The notes: generated by a model from the letters alone, not told the origin. Positions 11,602 through 23,263 are shown, numbered from the stretch's first letter. The stretch: DNA of 64,000 nt from Gonapodya prolifera JEL478 (GCA_001574975.1 KQ965795.1:62001-126000); one strand, 5' to 3'. Numbers and translations are program-made.

Positions 11602-11720
11602 NNNNNNNNNNNNNNNNNNNNNNNNNNNNNNNNNNNNNNNNNNNNNNNNNNNNNNNNNNNNNNNNNNNNNNNNNNNNNNNNNNNNNNNNNNNNNNNNNNN
11701 NNNNNNNNNNNNNNNNNNNN
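11602..11720. other. Assembly gap (119 N)
   Basis: A run of undetermined bases lies just downstream of the AMPK1-CBM gene. It sits between that gene and a partial paralogue, a typical place for an assembler to fail on duplicated DNA. Confidence 1.
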
Positions 11721-11722
11721 GC

Positions 11723-12114
11723 ATGACTGCCCCGCCAGCGCCCTCAAATCAGGAAGTGATTGACCGCGTGAAGGAGATGACGCAGCACGTGGCAGCTCTG
11801 GAAAAAATCGCTCATGATTGTGTGTTATCACTTGCTGTTGAAGATTTCGAACGTTTACATATCTGACAGAATTGATCAGTACCCTCCAGTACACCGAGCA
11901 TATCATTCGAGTCTCGCGTTCGAGAGCTGGAGGCGGAGAATCGTAGTCTGAAAACCACGATCGAGAAGCTTGAGGTGTGTTGCAGTTTTCGCCGAACCTT
12001 ATCGACACGCCATTTGGGCAATCATTGGCGCTACGTCGACTAGGTGCGAGTCTCGGTCCTCCTCCGAACTCTCGACCAAAAGGATGAGCTCATTGCGTCG
12101 CTGGGTGGACGCTG
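11723..12114 (+). pseudogene. Truncated paralogue of the coiled-coil/AMPK1-CBM gene
   Basis: Directly after the gap, three short exon-like pieces mirror exons 1 to 3 of the upstream gene: a helix with EVIDRVKEMTQHVAALEK (compare VADVIAKAGLLAKQVDALTK), a coil with RELEAENRSLKTTIEKLE ending at a donor, and VLLRTLDQKDELIASLGG (compare VLLRTAEAKDHLIEGLGG). A stop follows at once, at 12112-12114. No linker and no AMPK1-CBM domain follow. It is either a decayed duplicate or a short coiled-coil protein of about 75 residues; I favour the first. Confidence 0.55.
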
Positions 12115-12457
12115 AGCGACGTTTTTCCACGTCGACCACCTGTCCTTGGATCGACATCGATCTTGAAGAACGTTGGGGAATGAACCACTGTACGGACCGC
12201 CCAGTCATGATATTACATCTAAACTTGCAACATTCTGTCTCTACTTGGTGGTTCTATTGGTCCCCGACCGCAATACCGGCTCTCCGAAGTTCGGCATCGA
12301 GACTCTCGGGCGCGTTAATGTCCTCGTCGTGGTCGTCACGTTCGATGGGACCTTCTTTTGGCGTGATGCGGCTATGATGGACGGAGGCGTGGGGCGAGAG
12401 TGACCGGAATGGTGAGAATGACCCATGCTCGACTCGCGACCTGCAACGACCCTAAAC
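12115..12457. other. Intergenic stretch
   Basis: It lies between the truncated coiled-coil copy and the 3' end of the MAP kinase gene. I see no coding or RNA signal in it. Confidence 0.5.
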
Positions 12458-14033
12458 TCACGCAGAAGCAGGCGACTTTGTGCTCTGGAGTTTCTGCGCC
12501 TGGAGCTTCATCTGTGCCATCTTGAACGTATTCACCGCCTCCGTGATATGCTTCCTGATCTCGTCCTGCTCCTCCGATGAGAAATGTGTCTTTGTCTGGA
12601 GGACCGAGTCGAACGGGATGGAAATCTGGGACGGGCAGTTTGGTTCGTCCTCTTCCGCGTGGTATTCGGCCAGGTATGGGTGTGCCAGCACTTGCTCGGC
12701 GGTGAGACGGTCCGAGGGACACCAGACAAGGAGCTTTTCAAGAAGGTCGATCGCTTTGGGGTTCGCGCCGGGGAAGCGGTCGGCGAGGGAGATCTTGGGC
12801 ATCTTTTTGATGCTTTTCAGGTACTTTCGGATGCGGGACGGTGTTTGCTTCAAGGGGGATGGGAGTCAGCTGGTGCTCTGATACAGTCGAAGGAGGCGAC
12901 TACTCACAGGATCATGCGGTGTTGGCTTGATGATTCTGTCAAGAACCTCATCAGAAGGCGTCCCCAGAACCGACATGATCTGGGTCAACGTGTCCAGGTC
13001 TTCCAAAATCCAAATATCGAACATTAGCACCAACTGGAGAAGCTCAACGCCCGACCCATGCACTCACAGTTTTTCCCCTTGAAGAACGTCTTCCCTCCAA
13101 GAAGCTCCGCCAAAATGACTCCGACGGACCACATGTCCATCGCCTGGGTGTACTCCCCGCTCGTCATCATGACCTCGGGCGCGCGGTACCATCGAGTGGC
13201 GACGTACTCGGTCATGAACCCGAGGTCCATGTTGCGGACTTGACGGGCGAGGCCAAAGTCGCAGACCTTGAGATGGGCGTTGTGTGAATATCTTCGACTC
13301 AGAACTCAGACTCCAAGCCAAATATCGGCGCCCGAGCGTACCTTCAGTTCGCAATCCGAGTTCACCAACAAATTCCCCGGCTTCAAATCCCTGTGAATGA
13401 TCCCCGCCGAATGCACCCACTTCAGGCCCCTGACGAGCTGGTAAACAAAGTACTGGTAATGTTGGTCCGACAGTGCCTGCCCAGACCGAATGATTGCGTG
13501 GAGGTCCGTCTCCATGAGCTCCAGAACAACGAATGCGTCCGTGAAGTCCTTCGTGGGGGGGATTTCGATGTCGCAGAGGCAAATTACCTGGTGGTGACGA
13601 AGCGTGTGTGTATTTTGGGGAGGGGTGTGGCGAGAGGATGCGGGGGATCAGAGGCGGAAGAGCTGAAGACGTTGAAACCACCGCTACCCCCACACTCCAG
13701 CTTCCCCGAGCTGGGAAATCCCATGCAAACTGACATTATCGTTACCAGTAAGGTGCGAGAGAAGCAGAATTTCTCGCAGTGCTCGCCGTGCCTTGATACG
13801 GTCACTCATCAGCCCCGCGAGATGTTTGATGGCGACTTCTTGGTTCGTGAGTCTATCCTTGCATTTACTGCCGACATCGAATAGTACCAAGATAGATGCA
13901 GATTAAAAGCATCATCGCTGAACGCAGGCCGACAAACGCATGCTCACTAAACGTTTCCGTACGCTCCGGCTCCGATCGTGGACATGTAGTCGTACCGCTT
14001 TGAAACAAACGAGGGAAGTGGATTTGCGGGCAT
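12458..14033 (-). CDS. SLT2: ERK-type MAP kinase, closest to the fungal Slt2/Mpk1 cell-wall-integrity kinase
   Basis: The start is the ATG at 14033 ([16 protein letters not shown]). Seen in order: Gly-rich loop GAGAYGNVY (completed across the first intron by a GTGAGC donor), VAIKHL with the ATP-binding Lys, [15 protein letters not shown], the catalytic loop [12 protein letters not shown], the DFG segment, the activation lip [14 protein letters not shown] with a TEY dual-phosphorylation site, and [16 protein letters not shown]. Then come [19 protein letters not shown], the C-lobe [20 protein letters not shown], and [14 protein letters not shown]. Several introns of about 60 to 100 nt interrupt it. 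The kinase would phosphorylate transcription factors and other targets after activation by a MAPKK. The [13 protein letters not shown] block is typical of Slt2; assignment among ERK-type kinases is by resemblance. Confidence 0.88.
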
Positions 14034-14208
14034 CGCGGCGATGGGGATACGGGCGAGTGGCGGAGACTGTGCGCGGGTCCGTGATGGGTGCGAGGGCTGA
14101 AGATCGGTGCGCGGCGAAGATGGGAGGCACAGGGACGCTGTCTGTGCCACATCGCTTTTGAGGGCTGCCCTGGTGAAGCACCGTCCGTGCGCTTCATTTA
14201 CATACTAA

Positions 14209-16045
14209 TTACAGATGGCTTACTGTGTAATATTTGGCGAATGTTTCGCCCTTACGTAACCTTTTCACGATGTCCTCCACCGCGGCCGCCACCCTCTCGA
14301 ACGAATCCCTCCCAACCCACACCGGCGCCGCGAGCCTCAACCACGCCACACGCTTCTCCACCGTGCTTCCGTCAACGATGGCCCCTTCGACCCTCACGTA
14401 CGGCGTCTGCGTCTCCACGCCGTACTCCCTCCTCAACAGTGCACGTAACGGCCCACCGCCAAGACCGTACACCACTGTCGCCTGGTCAATCAGCCCCTCC
14501 AAAACCTCCCCGGGAAGTTCCACCATCACCATCCCCGCGGCTGCTTCGCGGGGCATCCCGACCCTCGTCCCCCACCTCTTGGCGCACAGATTGGCGCCCT
14601 CCCACGCCGTCTCGTTGAGGTACTTTGCGACCTTTTCAGGCCCACCCAGCGAGTCGAGGTAGGCTACGGCGCGCGTGACGGCGAACCAGGACGAGTAGTC
14701 GCGCGTGGCTTGCATGGCGCATTCCTCGACGAAGCCGAGCTTGGAGTTGTGCGATGTGATGGGGTGGGTGAGCGATTTGAGAGGTGCTGGGAGATGTGGA
14801 GAGGATGAGGTGGGGCGAGCGTAGAAGACGGCGCAGGATGTGGGTGTGAAGCACCACTGATGGGAGGTGTGCAGGCGAATGCAAGGGGGAAATCGACGGT
14901 TAGAAGTCAACGAATGGCCGCGTTCAAGACCGCACCTCGCCAGCTCCAAAACTCACTTTATGCATATTCCCCGTATAATAATCCACGTCCCACTCCGTCA
15001 CATCCACCTCCGCCTGCCCCGGCCCATGGGCGCCATCCACAAACACCTCCACCCTTTCCCCAACGCCCTCCTCCATACACACCCTCCTCGTCTCCTTCGC
15101 CAGGGCGGCCACGTCGTACTTGACGCCGTTCTCGGACGCGATGTGGTCTAGCACGACGAGACGCACGCGGCGGCCCGGGTGGGCGCGGATGGTCGCGCGA
15201 AGGTGGAGGGACCAGGTGGCGACGGTTTCGGAGGGGGAGACGGCCGGAAAGGGGAGTGGGATGGAAATGGATGTGGCGCCGGCGCGGGTGCAGTGGGCGT
15301 CGAGTGCGTATCTGGTGGGGGACAACGGAGGTGAATACAGATTTTCGAAACAGACGAGAGGAAATCGAACCAAAAAGCAGGTGACGCGAGTCATACACTC
15401 ACTTTACAGACGCATACGTGGACGACTGATGAATCACCAAATCGCCCTTTTGCCACTTGCCTTCCACAAAGTCCCACATGACACGATGAGCGACGATCGC
15501 AGCCCCTGTCGTGGCGTTATCAATGAATGCGACCTGGAGCAACAGCGACCGCAATTCACTCAATGAATAGCGTAGAAAACATACTGGAGCACAGAGGACT
15601 CACGGCTTCAAAAGGCGCTCCAATGAGTTTCGCGACCGCTTTCCTGCTCTCGACAAGCAACGGCTGGGTGCGCTCGTACCAGAACTTGTCCGGATTATGG
15701 TACCACTCCCTTCTCAGCTTTTCAGACCATCATGCGTCTGTCACCGCTACGTCTAGTCAGAATGGAGTTACGACGGCCCCTCACCTGGTCAGCGTACTCC
15801 ACCACACTCAACGGGGACGACCCGAAACTGCCATTGTTCAAGTGCGCGAATCCGTTGTCGGAGCGGAGGTGGGGGAAGTCTTTGAGGAGGAGGGGGCGGC
15901 CGAATACGGGGTGGGTCTGGAAACGACGCACAACGTATGAGAATCGGTGGTGTGGCGAGCGGAGGTGGAAGTGTAATGGGTGAGAGGGAGGAAGGAGGGA
16001 CGAGCGAGGGATTAATGAATGGTAGCTTACAGATGATTGGGACAT
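14209..16045 (-). CDS. PLP-dependent class V aminotransferase-fold enzyme (isopenicillin N epimerase-like)
   Basis: A five-codon first exon (MSQSS, ATG at 16045) is followed by a GTAAGC donor. Later exons encode FAHLNNGSFGSSP near the N-terminus, FIDNATTGAAIVAHR, LVVLDHIASENG, and VFVDGAHGPGQ with the Asp that contacts the pyridine nitrogen. Next is DYYTGNMHKW with the presumed PLP Lys, the HK/W boundary being an intron. The long last exon (about 14850-14209) has FVEECAMQATRDYSSW and ends in a TVSHL tail. These motifs are those of the isopenicillin-N-epimerase-like branch of class V aminotransferases, which includes epimerases and C-S lyases. The substrate cannot be read from sequence. About 480 nt separate it from a divergent F-box remnant. 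Confidence 0.85.
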
Positions 16046-16525
16046 GCTCGGTGTTGGTGCGGGGGAACAGCGGTCACTGTGCAAGGATTTGGGAGCGCGA
16101 GAATCCGAATCGACGACGCGAGGGAGCAGTAGACGTCGAGTCTTCCAATATCGCGTTGGATCGGTTGTATTTATCGCGATTCGCCCAAGTGGCACGGGAA
16201 ATGCCCAATTGTAACGGATGTGGCACGGAAGAATTCAAGTTGTGCCGGTGTGGGACCCAAACATCACAACTGTTGCATTTCTCAACTCTGGGATATCCCC
16301 ATTTGGGGCACTTTGTTCGCGATCCTCTTGACAACAATTAGCTTGAATTGATAGATTATAATAGAGTATGTTGAAAGTCACTCGCCGACCAAAGCTTGCA
16401 TCACAAAAACCAACTCGCGATCGTAAAGCGGTAGTATCAGGCCACCCGTCGCTGCTCCTGCGCTCCGCCAACCAAACTTGATACTTCCACCAACACCGGC
16501 CATCCGCTACTCCCCCCTCCTCATC

Positions 16526-17051
16526 ATGCCACTTTCGCTCACATCGCTTCCTCCCGATATACTCTTCCACATTTTCGCCTTCCAAGCAGCATCCAAAGCC
16601 TTCTTCACCCATGCCCCGTTTATTTTTCGGCTGTTCAGGGACGTTCAGAGAGATCTCATTGAAGGTGATCACTCTGTCGACACTGTACCTCTTCCCGAAC
16701 GCGAAGACCTTTGGAACACTACGTACACAGGTCAACTCAACCACCACCACGTTCAGAGCACCACATGATAGCGTGGCAGTACACAATCATGTGGAAATAT
16801 TATACCTAGGATATCTTGAGTCAATGACGTCCCGGGACACCGTACGCAGCCTAAATTGGGTGGTGCGGGAGGGTGGATTCCCTCGCCTGAGACGCATCGA
16901 GGTCCTGGTTGGAGACGCACGGGCCGATAGCTCTGACCACGACAGTGAGGCGCGGTGCATATACCTGCTTGTCGATCTTGCCCGCTTCTGTGAGGAAGTT
17001 CCGCGCGTTAAAGTTACAGTGAGCGTGCTCCGTTTTTCGGAACATTTATAA
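16526..17051 (+). pseudogene. F-box-like gene, frame-disrupted
   Basis: An ATG at 16526 opens LTSLPPDILFHIFAF, a good F-box start (F-box proteins hand substrates to SCF ubiquitin ligases). The same frame soon ends. A second frame continues from about 16620 with TLYLFPNAKTFG, VEILYLGYLESM and FPRLRRIEVLVGD, which look like the leucine-rich part of such proteins, and stops at 17049-17051. I found no donor/acceptor pair with suitable phase to connect the two, so a small indel is likelier. A splice form that I missed is possible. Confidence 0.4.
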
Positions 17052-17585
17052 GATATCCGTGCCGGGTGTAGCAAAGGGACTGATAAGGAACCTTGATGTG
17101 ACGTCGGGCTACGTAGTTCCGCGAATTACGTTGCGTTATGGCATGGGAGGGGGTTATCATGTTTTGAAATATCAATACTCTTGTCGGGATTTAGATTCGG
17201 ATTCGGATTCAGATTCGACGGAGGCTGTCGTAGGATGAAGGAAGGTTGGCTCAAGACGTTTTGGGTGCACGTGTTGACAATGGAAGCTGTTTTCGAACTA
17301 GTTTTGGCGGAACCTGCGGAACGGTGCTGTCGGTTTTGGTTGACTGAGAAGTGCGCATCATCAATGTTTTGTGATCTCTGGAATTCGAACTCCAAGTATG
17401 GGATTGACAGCTTGATCTGCCAGACCGCACCATCGCGGCACAAAGTGTTGAATGACAGACACAATGTAAGGTAAATTATGTAGCATTGCACTTTGTCATC
17501 AAAAGCTTGAGTCTAATTGTACTCTCCGATTCACACATCAAAAAAACTGTGAAACGTTTTTCAGCTAGAGGCAGAAAATCAACTG
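17052..17585. other. Intergenic stretch
   Basis: No recognisable gene. A short GATTCG-type micro-repeat occurs at about 17190-17220 and the rest is unstructured. Confidence 0.45.
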
Positions 17586-19472
17586 CTACTCATCACCCCA
17601 CTCCTCTCCCACCCTGGCCTCTCCCTCGGCCACCCCAACATTCCTCTTCCTCCTCCCACCTGTCAAAGCTCTCGATCGCTCTTTCTCAGCCGCCTGCTTC
17701 ACGCGTCGCGACGCTGCGTCCTTGGGGGAGGATCTTAGCGGAGAGAGGACGAACAGGGTGAGAAGGTAGGGGTTCTCGTCGAAGTGCACGGAGAGACCCG
17801 TGACGAGGGTAGTGCGGAGGGATGTGAGGAGGGCTAGTTTCGCTGGTTGGGGTGAGTTTGCGTTGGGTGAGTGGCAACGTTCATGCGAAGTACGTCGGGA
17901 CACCCGACTCACCCCAAGTATCAAAAACCACCATTCCACCCTTAAACTTCAACGTCTCACCCAAACCGCCCATACTCTCCACCGCCTCTTCTGCTTCCTC
18001 ACCCCACTCCTCATCGTCCTCTGCGCCACTTCCCACAACACTCTCCAGAACCCCTCGAAACAGCTTCCTTTGCGCACTTCGTTCTTTCCGCCCCATCCCA
18101 CGATCCGAGTCACGCGCGAGAGAGAGCAGTGTGTCGACGAGTGTCGGCCAGTGGGTGTACTCTGCCTTGAGTGTGGAGGTGGGGGCGAGCGAGCAAATGA
18201 GCCCGATGCACCTCCCGGCGGCAAGGCGCACGGGAAGGGAGGTGTGCGAGAGAAGGTGTAGGAGGGCCGCCATTGTTCTGAAGTGGGCTTGTCAGACGCG
18301 GTTGGGATGAAACGGCGCACAACCTCCATCTCACCTCTCAAGCTCCCCTCCGAAATTATCCTGTTCTCCCTCAACGGTCCAACATAGTGCCAGTCCCTCA
18401 ACGGCCGCCAGCAGCTCCTCCTCGCTCCTCTCTTTTCCGCCCTCCAAAACTTTCACCAACATCTCCATCACACCTTCCACACCCTCATCACCTCCGTGCC
18501 CGTCGGAAGCCACGTAGGCACACATTGCCAGCGTGGAAAGGAGAGCAGCGCGGTATGAGGGTGTGACCGACGATGTGGCCAGCGCGGAGGTGAGAGGGGC
18601 AGGGACGGCAGGCGAATAAGGCTGACAGTGTGTAGGCCCAAGTGTGACAAACAGAGCCGCTAACGCTAGTCGTACGGGACGGCACTGTTCGAACTTTACT
18701 CTACGATTACGGCAGTGACACGCACCTTTTGCAGCCAGCGCACCCTCCTCTTCACCTCCCTTACGAATCGAACGAGAGAGAGCGTCCATGACCCGCGAGG
18801 CCATATCCTCGAGGTTGGTGGCTGACCCTGGACCCATGAACTTAGTTTGGAGAAGCGAAAGGAGTGTGCGGAGTGCGGATTCACGCGTGCTTGGAACAAT
18901 AACAGTAAATGAACGATCAACCTTCGTGTTGTCCAATGCGTTCCAACAAGCACGCACCTTCCCCGCTTCTCTTCCAACTCTTCCAGCACCTTTTCCACCT
19001 GGCTATCATAGCACTTTCCCATTAGCGGACTCCCCGGTGGAGTCGACCGCGAGGACGCAGTGTCCGACATTCCACCATCATTCTCCCCGACAGCCTTTAC
19101 ACGGAGGCGAGCGCGAGATGGTTTTGGGTGATGCAATCCGCCGTCAAGTGAGAGCTCCATAGTGGGCGTCCCAGGCCTTGCCGAGGGACCGAGAAGCGGC
19201 GAAAACCTGCGGTTGTCGTTTTCAACAAGGTAATCCGGAGCTTGCTGCACGGGCGTCCCGGGCCTGGCCCCATTTCCCGCATTCCTGCCCGATTTCTTGG
19301 ACATCTTGTCCGGCGACGCGCTCGCAGCGCGGTTCGGTCCCTGCGTGTCATGTTCGAGGTTGAGCCGCGCGAGGGCGGACAGGACCGGGTGCGAGGGAAG
19401 GGTAGGCGAGGACGGGGAGGTGGGAGTGGGAGTAGACCGGCCTGCGCGGCGGGGGTGTGGCGACGATGGCAT
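17586..19472 (-). CDS. IFRD (interferon-related developmental regulator) family protein
   Basis: The start is the ATG at 19472 (MPSSPHPRRAGRST). A Ser/Pro-rich first exon ends at VEKVLEELEEKRG and continues across an intron into TRESALRTLLSLLQTKF and DALSRSIRKGG. Further exons carry LALAALFVTLGP, YRAALLSTLAMCAYVASD, LPVRLAAGRCIGLICSLA, DTLLSLARDS..GRKERSAQRKLFRGVLESV, ETLKFKGGMVVFDTWG and a C-terminal LLTSLRTTLVTGLSVHF. The alpha-helical repeat order and the RKKRSxQRKxFR..L motif match IFRD1/IFRD2 (TIS7/PC4). In animals these act in transcriptional control, and IFRD2 binds inactive ribosomes. The role in fungi is not known to me. The last exon ends in a basic tail. Confidence 0.85.
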
Positions 19473-19850
19473 TTGTGTTGGAGGGTTAAGCTGAGAAGTG
19501 AGTCATGAAAATACCTCCCACTCACAGCTCGAATTCTTTCCACCATAGAAGCGTTGACCAACGCATACGGCGGCTTCGATCCAATTAAATTTTCATGAAG
19601 CAAAGTTCGGAATCAGATCGGATCCAGTCTGTCTTCAAGACAAACGAACGGCTGGTTTTTAGCATATCGCAAAACACAACTTACCTTGGCATAATGGTTA
19701 TGTATTCTGCTGAATGCAATTGAAGAGCACGTCTCGGGTTTCAGGTGCGAAGTAGTTGAGGCTGTGTTTTACGAACTCTGACTGCTTGGAATTTTCTCCG
19801 TGAGATATAATCAAGTTCGATTACTCGTTGCGCATTTCCCACTTTCATCG

Positions 19851-20191
19851 ATGGCGAATCGTTCAATCTTTTCCCTCCTTTGCTTGGCGGTGTTCCTTGC
19901 GGGTGTGTTCCAACATCCTACCTGAGATCACGGGAAGTCAGTCGGAACTAACACTCCTGCGCACTTGCAACCTCCCTTCCGTCTCCATCAGTCTTTACCT
20001 CCGCAGTTCATGCGCAGAAGTCACCTTCGAGCTGTAGTGCAACACTTTATAGGTGCTACAACCTCTGCAAGCTACCTCCCTACATGGGTTATGGCAATCC
20101 TTCCTCGTGCAATGCTGGTTGCTTTGACATATATCGGAAGTGCACAACCGACTACTCTGGCTCGGGACGCAATCCCCCGACTGCTATTTGA
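19851..20191 (+). CDS. Small secreted six-cysteine protein A
   Basis: Two exons, 19851-19902 and 19992-20191, separated by a GT-AG intron in phase 1. The product of 83 residues begins with a signal peptide (MANRSIFSLLCLAVFLAV, cleavage likely after VHA). The mature part of about 58 residues has six cysteines spaced C-x6-C-x3-C-x13-C-x3-C-x6-C, with KLPP after the third. I do not recognise the family. The paired C-x3-C segments resemble a disulphide-pinned helical hairpin. A paralogue lies 0.9 kb downstream with the same intron position and cysteine spacing. Confidence 0.8.
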
Positions 20192-20788
20192 TACAGTTGA
20201 TGAGAATCTGATTGCCGACCATCTGTGAGTCTCGTGTCGAGTCGAGTGATTTGGTAAATACAACTGAATTTTTTTTTTTTAAAAAAAGAGAATGTATCCT
20301 TGCCCGAGCACACTGTTATGACCGGCTGGCATCTGTTTGGGGCGGGCAGGAGCGGCTGGAGGTAAAAGTGCAAAGGTGTTCGAGATGTTGGATCAAATAA
20401 AAAGACATAAAGAACTTGGTCCTGGTTTCGATTTCAACATGGTCGACGAACTCTCCTCAGCATTGATGCTCACTTGCAGTGGCTTGGAATCTTCAGCAAA
20501 TGTGTTCTCTCGAAAATGCATGAAGTTCCTTCCATACAAATATCACGAAAAGAAAGCGCGGAACTATGTCGAAAACTGCCTGCAATCACGACAAAGAAAG
20601 AGGAAGCCACAAAACGTTATCGCCACATGATTTTCATTGCTGCTCTGTCGAATTCAAGTGAGCATGTGCTTCAGGTACGAAGTAGCTGTTATTACTGCTT
20701 CAAACAACTCGAACTGCTTGACGTTTGTCCCTGTGCTAAAACGCCAATAGAAGTTCGATCATTCGTCGAACACTTCACCCTTTCATCG
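20192..20788. other. Spacer between the two secreted six-Cys genes
   Basis: It contains a T-run followed by an A-run near 20269-20288. The open frame at about 20337-20630 has a Lys/Arg-rich tail but no family resemblance and no paralogue. The last bases before each ATG are shared between the two secreted genes (TTTCATCGATGG). Confidence 0.5.
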
Positions 20789-21134
20789 ATGGTGAAGCTT
20801 CCAGTCTTTCCCCTCCTTCTCCTTGCGATGCTCCTTGGTGAGTCTTGGTTGACCCCGCACCCAAGGTTGAGAAAAGCCATTCAAAACTAACACTTGCTAC
20901 CTTCCTCGGTCTCCGGCATCAGTCTTCACCACCGCAGCCCGCGCGCAAACTGATTTGGGCAGCTGTAGCCCAAAGCTTCGTGATTGCTACGGCGGCTGCA
21001 AACTGCCTCCGTTTTCGGGCTACTCAGATCCTTATGCGTGCTCTACCGGCTGCTTTGACGGTTACAGAAAGTGCATAGGGGAGGCGAGCTATTCGTATAC
21101 GTCGGACGGTCGCAAGGTGCGGATTGGAATTTGA
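20789..21134 (+). CDS. Small secreted six-cysteine protein B
   Basis: Two exons, 20789-20837 and 20923-21134, with a phase 1 intron as in protein A. The signal peptide is MVKLPVFPLLLLAMLLV, with cleavage likely after ARA. The mature part has exactly the A spacing C-x6-C-x3-C-x13-C-x3-C-x6-C, including CKLPP and CFD.YRKC. The C-terminal tail is longer and basic. With A it forms a tandem duplicate pair that has diverged strongly outside the cysteines and KLPP, as is common for secreted proteins of fungi under changing selection. Function unknown. Confidence 0.8.
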
Positions 21135-21296
21135 TATCAATCGAATAAGCGTAGCCCCAAGTGGGAGACAAGGGAGGGATAGTACATGAGCAACTGTACG
21201 AATAAAATTTAATCGAATTCAAGTGGTCCATCCTATCTCCAAGGTTGCAACTGTGGTTGCCGGTGGACAAACCGCGCTGAGCTTGTGAAACCAGCA

Positions 21297-22272
21297 ATGT
21301 CGGACAGCGCTCCCCCTCCCTCGCGCAAAAACGAGCGCAACAAGCTCTTGAACGTCCCTCAGACCGTCCTCCTCGACATATCCCGGTACTGGTCGGCCAT
21401 CCCCTCGGACTCCATGCTCTTTGCACTTCGCGGTGGATTCACAATATCACATTGAGGAAAGAGTGAAGCTACTTCTCAATGCAGGCGCCGACCCAAACGC
21501 TCAAACACAGGACGGAAAGACTCCTCTCCATGAACTCGTCGCAAGGCGTTCAAACCATTGCGATGGCATGTTCGCCGCCTGCACCTTGTCACTCCTGATC
21601 AGATTCGGCGCCAATGTGAACTTGCAGGATTCAAAGAGGCAGACACCATTACACTGCGCAGTCAAACTTCAACCACGTAATAGACATGAGGAAGTTTTGC
21701 ACCTTGTTGTGGCGCTTCTGGAGGGAAATGCCAATCCAAACGTTTTGGATAGCAACAATGAGACACCAATTTTTTGGTTTCAGCAAGAACTCCCAAAAGG
21801 GCGGACTTATCCTCCCAAGTAAATGAGGATTTTATCATGGCTCTACTTCCTATCCTGTTAGACCATGGCGGACGAGCGAATCCAACAGGACCAGATGATC
21901 GCGTTCCACTTGGTGCTGCAGCAATTGGTTACAAAAGCAGAGTCGTGGCATGCTTGCTTGAGCTTGGAGCATCAGTTGATGCCGCTGATCCTGCATTTAG
22001 AATGACGGCGCTCTCTGTGGTACTGGAATACTGTGACTCAAGCAGGACCTACGACGCGAAATGCCAAGTTAATAATACCCATCGAAACTCTCTTGGACAA
22101 CGGAGCAGTACCAACCCGGAAGGACCCTAAAAAGCGCAAAGTTTTGAATGGGTCGCTCAAAAAAAGATTCAGAGATATACAAAGGCAGCAGCGGAGGTCA
22201 CAGGTCAGGGCATTTTGGCTGGAAGTTGAACAAAAGTTGAATCATATGGTACGGTCGCGGTGTGAGCGGTGA
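21297..22272 (+). pseudogene. Ankyrin-repeat gene, frame-disrupted
   Basis: Ankyrin repeats are evident: LHFAVDSQ..ERVKLLLNAGADPNAQ, DGKTPLHELV, LLIRFGANVNLQDSKRQTPLH, LLEGNANPNVLDSNNETPI, then in another frame LLPILLDHGGRANP and VVACLLELGASVDAADP, and in a third frame IETLLDNGAVP. An ATG at 21297 opens a possible N-terminus (VPQTVLLDISRYW) in yet another frame. The switches at about 21420, 21780 and 22050 leave no room for introns of normal length, so at least two or three indels are likely. Ankyrin arrays bind protein partners; this copy is probably dead or contains sequence errors. Confidence 0.6.
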
Positions 22273-22565
22273 GCGGGAGATGTCGAACTGCTGCTACCTA
22301 TGAGACCAATGGTCCTGTTTTCCAAGTTATAGAGTAATTTAACAAAGTGTTTGTACGATATAACAAAGGTTAATTATAGAGATTCCACTTCCAGAACACG
22401 TTGGTCGGTTTTTTTCGACAACGTGCTTGCCAACCTCGTACCAAATCGCAGAAATATCTTGTATGCGTGATGTATGCATTCGCGTTTTGCGTATTTGAGA
22501 TCAAAAGTCCGAATTTCATTCTCATTTACGCCTCTCCACCCATCCCAGCAACCACCACCCCTCCC

Positions 22566-23179
22566 TCACCACATCCTCGACAACCCACCCCTTCCACTCC
22601 CCCTCCTCCACAACCACTCCCTCAACCCACGACACGGGGAGTGTCACGGGGGGATGTGCCAGCCACTTCATCCGGTCGCGAAGTGGGGCTGGTCCCGCGC
22701 CGGTGATTTTCTTTCCAGGCGTATTGCGCCGTCGCGGTTAGGTGAGGTGCGGAGGCGGCTGGGGAGAGTTCGAACGTCGCCACTGCAAAGTCAGGCACGC
22801 CGGTACTCTTACCACCCGTCGCAGCCGAAGGAGAGGACGTGGACGACTGGTCCGCAATCGCGACGGCATACTGCCCCGTCTTGAACACGAACCGTTTCCA
22901 ATCGGGACCTCGCAAGACCAGCCCGATCGCGAGGCCTTTAGGGCACGTGTTGGCGATGTCGTGCCATAGTTCTTCGTAGTACTGGTGGTGTCTAGGTGAT
23001 TTTAGCGTAAGCCATGGGCAAGCGGTGCAGGTGCGATACAACGGTAAATTCCGCTTCGCGGATCATTCTCCCCAAGCGGACCCCTCGGTCAGCGCTTCGC
23101 GCGTAGGCCTCGGGCTCGCTGCACATTCGCGGGTCTCGACTCCACTTAACTTGGCTTCGCCTTGTTCATTCCGTCTCGC

Positions 23180-23263
<84 letters not shown>

